64,000 nt of DNA, from positions 2,666,001 to 2,730,000 of the forward strand of contig NC_085116.1 in assembly GCF_030269925.1 (NCBI RefSeq). The letters run 5' to 3'. How positions within the stretch are numbered: position 1 is the first letter of the stretch; each line of letters starts with the position of its first letter. The notes under the pieces were generated by a model. That model saw nothing but the letters and a program-made list of their open reading frames with translations, was not told the DNA's origin and did not search any database. Shown in pieces: positions 48,901 to 57,900 of this stretch. Both the position numbers and the translations under genes were made by a program. Source of the stretch: Bombyx mori (lineage: Eukaryota > Arthropoda > Insecta > Lepidoptera > Bombycidae).

Positions 48901-51900
48901 TGCGTTTCGGTTTGAAGGGTAGGGCAGCCGTTGTAACTATACTTGAGACCTTAGAACTTATATCTCAAGGTGGGTGGCGCATTTAGGTTGTAGATGTCTA
49001 TGGGCTCCAGTAACCACTTAACACCAGGTGGGCTGTAAGCTCATCCATCCATCTAAGCAATAAAAAAAAATCTCGGTCTTTTGACCAGTCTCATGGTCTG
49101 TAGTTTGTAAAAACTTCCGATTTTGTCCACCTAAATCATGAATCTTCTATATTTCATTATTTGAAATAACTAGTGAGGTCATAAGTATTGTCACACAGTA
49201 AAAACTTTTCTTTTAGAATGCTGGCCACAAAAAAGTTTATTGAATTCGAATTTCGAATTGTTCATGAAAATAAAAATGTTTTAGAATTTTACTCATTTTT
49301 AAATATGGAGTGGACGCTTAAAGAAGACCGTGTTGCAGTTATTGCGTTGCATCGTTGCGGTTACGCGCCAATTCAAATTTTTAACATACTGAAAATTTTG
49401 AATATAACCAAAAGCTTTGTTTATCGTACCATCAAACGATACAATGAAGACTCTAGTGTAGATGACAGGTCAAGAAGTGGTCGCCCTCGGTCTGTTAGGA
49501 CTCCAGCAGTGATAAAAGCTGTGAAGGCGCGAATTCAAAGAAATCCCAAACGTAAGCAGAAACTGTTGGCCCTTCAGATGGGGTTAAGCAGAACCACGGT
49601 GAAAAGGGTGTTAAATGAAGACTTAGGGCTTCGGGCATATCGAAGAAAAACAGGACATCGTTTGAATGCTCGTCTAATGGACCTGAGACTGAAGAGATGC
49701 CGCGCTTTGTTGAAGCGGTACGCGGGAAAAAAATATCGGGAAATTCTTTTTTCGGATGAAAAAATTTTTACCGTAGAAGAGAGCTACAACAAACAAAATG
49801 ATAAGGTGTACGCACACAGTAGTGAAGAAGCGAGCAACCGCATTCCGCATGTCCAACGAGGTCATTTTCCATCCTCGCTCATGGTATGGTTGGGAGTTTC
49901 TTATTGGGGCTTAACAGAGGTACATTTTTGTGAGAAAGGTGTAAAAACAAATGCAGTTGTGTATCAAAATACAGTCCTGACGAACCTTGTGGAACCTGTT
50001 TCTCATACCATGTTCAATAACAGGCACTGGGTATTCCAACAAGATTCGGCGCCAGCTCATAGACCGAAGAGCACACAAGACTGGCTGGCGGCGAGTGAAA
50101 TCGACTTCATCCGGCACGAAGACTGGCCCTCCTCCAGTCCAGATTTGAATCCGTTAGATTACAAGATATGGCAACACTTGGAGGAAAAGGCGTGCTCAAA
50201 GCCTCATCCCAATTTGGAGTCACCCAAGAAATCCTTGATTAAGGCAGCCGCTGATATTGACATGGACCTCGTTCGTGCTGCGATAGACGACTGGCCGCGC
50301 AGATTGAAGGCCTGTATTCAAAATCACGGAGGTCATTTTGAATAAACTTTAGTGTCATAAGAATCTATGTTTTGTTAAGTTCATTTTGGTATATGAATGG
50401 TTACATAATGAATAAACTTGTTTCAATTATTTTACATTAAACATGTGACAGAATTTATGACCTGACTAGGTACAATACAATATTTGTTAAGCGCTAAATT
50501 AATATGGGGTCTATCCTTTTTAACCTTTCTGGTTATCTATGCCGATTAATTGGACCACAAATGTGTTGACCTAACCCACTTGGGTCACGAATACCTGACA
50601 ATGGCTTGTTACATCATTGATATTAACTAGCATTCACGTGTGGTTACGTAGAAGGTGCAGGGATGTCACCTGCGCTAAAGGAGTACAAAGTTCTTTTTGT
50701 ATTTGTTAAGTTAAAAAATCAAACTCATAAGATAAACAAAGATCATAAATTATTCACGCTTATTGGAACGACATTAATTTTTTAAGCAATGTCCAAAATA
50801 AAACATTAATTCAGATACTTTTACGGATTTTCATTAAGGTTCCAAGCAAATATATAATAAATATTATGTCATCATGCACAAGACACCAAACAAAAAGTTT
50901 TATTTATTAGTGTCGCTTAGAATTTTTGCACAGAATTAGCATAGTCTTATTACTCTATTCCAGGATGGATTAGGTTTTTTTGTTGGCCACTACGTGATGC
51001 AACCGTACCGTCAGCACAAAGCTTGGGTTTTCCAATCGCCTGGCAAAAATACGCAAGTCTAGTGTAGTCTAGTCTCAATAATTTACCGTCGCCTCAGCTC
51101 CGAACCGGTGTAGAGAATTCTCAAACCAGCCGCGCTCCTTCAGCACCCGTCGGACGCCGTAAGATAAGGCGTCCACATCTCGATTTAAGCCTCGCGAGGA
51201 ACCCTTACTATTCATAACGAGCCATTTCAAAAATGGCCGTAAATGAAAAAAATGCAGCCATTCATTACATTTACACAGCTTAAGTAAGAAAAAAATAACG
51301 AAAGAAGTATTTGGGTGCATCCTTATTCACAAATACGAGACGAGAGCAAGAGTTTTGAAACATTAAAAATGTTTTTTTTTTTTTAATTTTCAGAGACACT
51401 GGAATCAGCATAATAAACATGTTTGAAGAATTATTCAACATTTGTAATGAAGCAATACTAAATACATTTCGGGAAGTCGAAAACTGAGCCGAACAGAGCG
51501 AGGAATATCAACCGCTGCAAGTGTACTGTTCGCTCACGCGGCCCGCACCAACTTGAAACCCCTTCAAGTCATTCAATCCTGTTTTTGCAGGATAGCCGTC
51601 GGAGCACCATGGTTTCTAAGGAACATGGATCTCCATGATGACCTGGAGCTTGACTAAGTAAGTATCTACAGTCAGCATCATTGCGTATAAGATATCTTGA
51701 CAATCTTATAAGACGCCGGATGCCCGTCTCGTGGCGATTACTCGTGCCGGTCCGGAGTAAAAAGTGCAGAGTCATAAGGTGTACGATATCGCACAAGCTC
51801 ACTCGAAATTAAACTCAGGTGTTTACCAATAACACTTTATTTTCTCGTGTTTACTGTGGCCTTATTTTCGCCCACAAAAAGCAATACACAATACCATAAC

Positions 51901-54900
51901 ATTATTTGCCTATAAACGGATACACAAGTCACGTGCAATATGTTTATTAAACGTTTTATACGACCCCTTTGTTCTTGGTCACGTGAATTATGTCATTACG
52001 TCACAACTAACCAATATTTCCGACGATTCAGCATGCGCGTGCATAAGCACAATCAGAACAAAATACATACTTCAAAACGTTATCGGAAATCTAAACTCAA
52101 TCTACTTTATTCATCAATCATTTTTTTAAAAGCAAATGACACTTATATTGATAACAAGCAGTGGAACCAAGCAGAACGTGATTTTTATATCATCTGTCAT
52201 TGTTTGTAACACAGAAACAACTTAAGTGGCTTGAACAGATTTACTCAATTCATACAGGTAGAAGTAGGTATATCATTGAGAATTAACTTGACGTTTATAT
52301 CATTTTGATCGTCATTATGAAGTGACCTTTTTTTCGGGCAGGGGTCGAACTTCATACAAGGTATCCGCGCCTAAGTGTCATGCGGAGCATGTTGGACTTA
52401 ATGATCTGCAGATGTTGGAAGCAGACCGCGGGCAAAAGGATATATTATAAAATGATCATATCTTGACCCCTACATAAAATTTCCCTCTTCAAGCCCGGAT
52501 TATACTGGTGGTAGGATCTCTTGTGTATCCGCACGGTACCACCACCCTGCCTATTTCTGCCGTGAAGCAGTAAAGAGTTTCGGTTTGAAGGGTAGGGCAG
52601 CCGTTGTAACAATACTGAAACCTTAGAACTTATATCTCAAGATGGGTGGCGCATTTACGTTGTGGATGTCTATGGGCTCCAATAACCACTTAACACCAGG
52701 TGGGCTGTGAGCTCGTACACACAACTAAGCAATAAAAAAAAAATACAAATATATAATACATACCAATACTATACCAAGCTATCCAAAATGTGTTATAAAT
52801 TCAACGAACATGAATCGATTACAAGTTAATATAAAAGAGCAATGCACTCGGCATGTAACCTAATCTATTAAACTCAAACACATTGTAAACACGTTGTACA
52901 TATTGAATATTCAATGGAGTGACCAAATAAACTTTTGAAGCAATATGTTAATGAAATTAGTAATGTGAAGCCCCACTGAGTTTCTCGCCGGAACTTCTCA
53001 GTGGGTCGGGTTTCCGATCTAGTGGTAGATTCTGCGAAGCACTGCTCTTGCTAGGGCCAGTGTTAGCAACACCCGGTTTAAACTCCGTGAGCTCACTTAC
53101 ATGTTAAGGAGAAGCTGAAATAGCCTCTCAAGACTACCAGCATAGGTAGAGAAAAAAAAAGGAATGCGCTCGGATGATTGAGGTTAATTTCAAAAGACAA
53201 TTAGAAAAATAAGGACCCATGTGTTTTTATTGTTATTGAAGGTGCAATGATGATAGTGATCTTTTTTCGGGGATGATGTTAAGTGGTTACTGGAGCCCAT
53301 AGACATCTACAAGGTAAATGCGCCATCCACCTTGAGATATAAGTTCTAAGGTCTCACAGTATAGTTACAACGGCTTCCCTTCAAACCGAAAGGCATTACT
53401 GCTTCACGGCAAAAATAAGCAGGGTGGTGGTACCTACCCGTGCGAACTCACAAGAGGTCCTACTACCACTATTAATCTATCATATTTTGGCAACTATATA
53501 CGTATGTATGTATATTAATAAGATGTAATTCATGGACACCGCTTATCATTGGATAATGACGCGATTCTCAGTTAATGTCATTTATAAATTCAATAAACAT
53601 TTAATGTTCTTGTTTTGATTTTTTTTCCTTCAATCTATTTATTATGTAAAGATAAATTGACGCCATATTTTTTTGTTTGATAATTATATTTTCGTATCTC
53701 AACAATGCACATTGAAAACTTATTTACCACCATTAGCAGTGTGTCTTTTGAGTCAGAATGGTTTGTTAATTCGTACTTAGTGCTTATGTCAGCCATAAAG
53801 AATGTAATTTTTTTTAAAAGTTAGTATGATAGAAATGCCGTTATTTCAATGCAATTAAGATTTCGATCTGATGTTACAAGGTGGGCATTGACATTCAGGG
53901 GGTAAAGTGGTTAACACATAACACCAAGTGAATCTACAGCTCACATACCCATTTACTAATCTAATAATTAAAAGAGACGCAAGTTCATGTTGGACATCTC
54001 ACAAATGATAGTTCCGTTATAAGTGAGGTTATAACACATATATACTTATATATCTACTAGCGGCCCGCTCCGGCTCCGCTCGGGTCTTTAACAAAAATGT
54101 CAACGATATTTGACGTTGTTTTATTTTTTTAAATAAAAGAACACTTATTCCGGCATAACTATAATAGTTAGACATATGCTGTCGCGACACTCTTTGTAAA
54201 TAATAATGGGTTCTACAAAGTCGTAGTACATTATTTTATTCTATCATAAATAGTTTTCGCAGGGCACGCGATGTAAAGAAAATATTTATGTAATTTTTTT
54301 ACACATTAGGTTACATTATTGAAGTTTTAGTAAGAATCTCTAATTTTTTTCAAAAAATATTTAGCCTATGTCACTCGGGAATAGTGTAGCTTCCAAACAG
54401 TGAAAGAATTTCCCAAATCGGTTCAGTAGTTTCGGAGCCTATTCAATACAAACAAACAAACAAATCTTTCCTCTTTATAATATTAGTATAGATACATATA
54501 AATAAAATTGGAGTATCTGTTTGTAATATTGAAATAGCCTCTTTTCCGAAGCGAAGCGAGGGCGGGTCGCTAATACTAGCGACCCGCCCTCGCTACGCTA
54601 TATACATAGATACATAGATATCTATATACATAGATATATTAAATATTTTATTAACCATGACTTAATTGCTTGTCTTCACCGGCTAATTCGGAAACGCAGA
54701 GACCAAAGCAGCTGCTTACTAACGAGCAGCAGCTTACTAACTAGAAATATATTAGTAGTTGATTCCTTAATGTCGCAACCGTCCAGTTTCAGATTTCATC
54801 TATACACATAAATAAAATTTGAGTGTGTTTGTAATATTGAAATAACTGCTTTTTACTACATGCATATGAATATATACGGTACATACACCAAAATAACATT

Positions 54901-57900
54901 TTTTACAATTTTTGTCTGTCTATCTGTAACATTTTTTACAATTTTTGTCTGTCTATCTGTTTGTTCCGGCTAATCTCTGGAAAAGTTGGACCGATTTTGT
55001 CGAGACTTTCACTAAGAGGTAGCTGATAATATAAGGAGTAACTTTTTACACTAGCTCCACCCCGCGGCGTCACCCGCGGTATGACAATAACCGCGGATAA
55101 CATCGCGGGACTCAGCTATCAATAATAAAATTTATTGTTTCCGAAGCGAAGCGAGGACGGGTCGCTAGTGTAATATAAGGGCTAAGGACCCTTCACAAAC
55201 GTATGGAAGCCCTCAAACTTCAAACAAAGAAGCACGATTACTTGCCTCTGATTAAATTTACCATCGTTTTTTATATTTTTTATTATATTTACTCCTTAAA
55301 CTCATGTTGAAGTTTATATTAGAAGTCAGTCAGTTATCAAGGAACACGTAGTATGATATTAGAGATTCTTATACAAAGGTTTGGGTAGAAAAATTATATA
55401 ATGCACAATGACTGTAATGTACTATGCATAGCACCCAGGTTTTACCGGGGCGATGCCGTAACGTTAAATTAAATTAAAAATATAAATTTTATTTGTGAGT
55501 ATAGTGTGAAAAGTCAATTTTATTTATTAGTAAACATTACAAAGACGTATGTATGTACATAGGTACATAACAATGTCAAATCAAAATGATTAAGTATGTT
55601 CCATCTTGCATAAACAGACCGTAAAAATTGGAAAACTATTAAAAAAGGTGTAGTTACACTCATGCCGTATACCCGCAAAGTTTCACATTTCAAAAATATC
55701 AAAATGACGTACACTATTAGTAGTATTTGTTATTGATTCTGTGAAACATTAATTTTTATTTTCAATAGTGCGATTTTCAGTTGTCTTATCAAAAATTAAG
55801 GAGAGGCAATGCATATCCGGCTGCTCCAAAAACCGGTTGCCGAGGTCAATAACCTCAGACTACACGTTACCAGTTAATAATTGTTAAGATTCTATTTTTA
55901 AAACTTCCTGTCATTACGTATATCATTACGATGCATTACGATGTAAAAAAAATACTATAACAGTAAGTTGAATTGTGTGCATAAATAATAATATACCTAC
56001 GCTTTAACATCGCAGCGTGGTCACATAAAGAGGTTATTTTTTGCAGCGTTTATATAAAAATGCAAAATTTAAGTATTTAGCAATATTTTGAACAATACGA
56101 AAATTTATGTTAAAATTATTTAAGCAGATTTCGATATATTTTAAGAACTACGAATTACTTTTTGTGTCAGTTTGATTTTTAGCGCGCCAAAATCCCAATT
56201 AAAATTAACTAAAAGAGTAAATTAGTTATTTGGAGATTTTACTACTTATATTTTTTACAAAATCTAAAATTTATGATAGGATTATGACGTTATTGTTTTT
56301 TCTCAAAAAATATAATGCGATTGATGGTACAATTTTTTTTTAAATCAAACCCATCTAAATTTCGCTATTAATACTTATAACAATTTACATAAATACTCCA
56401 TAAGAAATAGACGAATAAAAATCGTCGTAGGTCATGGTTTAAAAACACTGATCGTATCATACACACAAAATTCACAGCAAAACTATACGCGAATGACGTT
56501 ATGTATCTTACTAGATCTATTAAATTCCCGCCAAAAAGTTAGCTCACAAATTTATTTTACTAACCTTTTTCTCTGCCGAGACCAGCGCCATGTTTATATC
56601 GTGAAATTTAAACAACAAACACGGGAACACGTTATCACATAACCGTTACCTACATGAATGACGGACCGAATGACTAAACTAACAAACAGACTGTGTCGTT
56701 TTGCTGCCTTGAACAAGAACGTATATAGCTTAAATTACTAACCGATATTACACTACGCATACAGAGGTATGAATAGCGCGAAAAATATAACCTTTAAAAT
56801 TGGAACACACTATTAACCTTTTCATTTGCTATTTACTTGCTTTATAGTTTAAAAAAGAAATGATTAATATCCAAAAATGGTTTATGCGATAATTTGAGTA
56901 GCGTTTTTTTTTTTTTGATATTCTAAAACAGCTTATATTGCTAAGAGCATTTTTAAACAAAGTAAGAATTTAAAAAGCACCTTTTCGGTTAACGGACCAA
57001 AATAAAATAAAGTAAAATACAAACTCATGAAAACAATTTATTAATTTTTTATAAATCTGCCGTGTCGAACTCGTCTACCCCAACGCTTTTTGCTTCTTCG
57101 ACAGAGATGACCGGCTCTTTGCCACTTCAGATTGCTATGTTGAGCTATGTCGGTAACTTTGGTTATTTGGCGATAACTCGTTCCGGATACGATCCCTTAG
57201 ACTTTAAAGCTTAGAGAGACACCGAATTCGCTCAGCGACTTTAACCTTTCAGGCCAGCCTTGCCGCTAGTCTCCACATCTCGATTCCGTAGGTCATGATT
57301 AGGCCGTACCGGTTGCAGACTTTTGTTATTTAGGCTTTGCGGTATGAAGAACAAAAAAAACTCGACAAATTTACCAAAAGTTGTCCAGAATATAATATGC
57401 CAAATTATACAGGTGGACTTACTGAAAAATCTTTACGCTAAGCTGTACTAAAATATAATTCCGGACGTCATAATCACTGGGTAATTTAAAATTTGCAACT
57501 ATAAATAAAATAAATCAATACTAAGTAGAGTATTTATTACCCGTATAATTTTTTTATGTTTATTCGTTTGATTTTTAATTTATTAATTATTAAGTGGGGA
57601 CATAAATGGAAGTTAAGGAATAGTTAAAAATATTCGTAATATTGTATGTACTGTTTTCCAATTATACTTCTCTTATTATTCAGACAGAGTGATCATTATT
57701 TAATTATGACGACGTAAAATACTGCATTAAGAGCTACACGCGATTTATTTGCTACAAACAATGTCGTACTGAATGCAAAATAACAAAAACCAAATGCGAT
57801 GTTTTATTGCCAAAATTAGTGTTCTTTTTAGTTTCAGAATTACTGTACTGATGAATGGACTAGCTCACGGCCCCTCTGGTATTTATTGGTTACCGGAGCC

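Noticed and set aside
49188..49304. Longer transposase start at 49188
   Set aside because: It begins inside the terminal inverted repeat and adds residues not expected before the helix-turn-helix; the ATG at 49305 gives the usual length.
51075..51320. 81-codon - strand ORF
   Set aside because: No family recognised; it lies in an intron next to LINE debris and probably is repeat-derived or chance.
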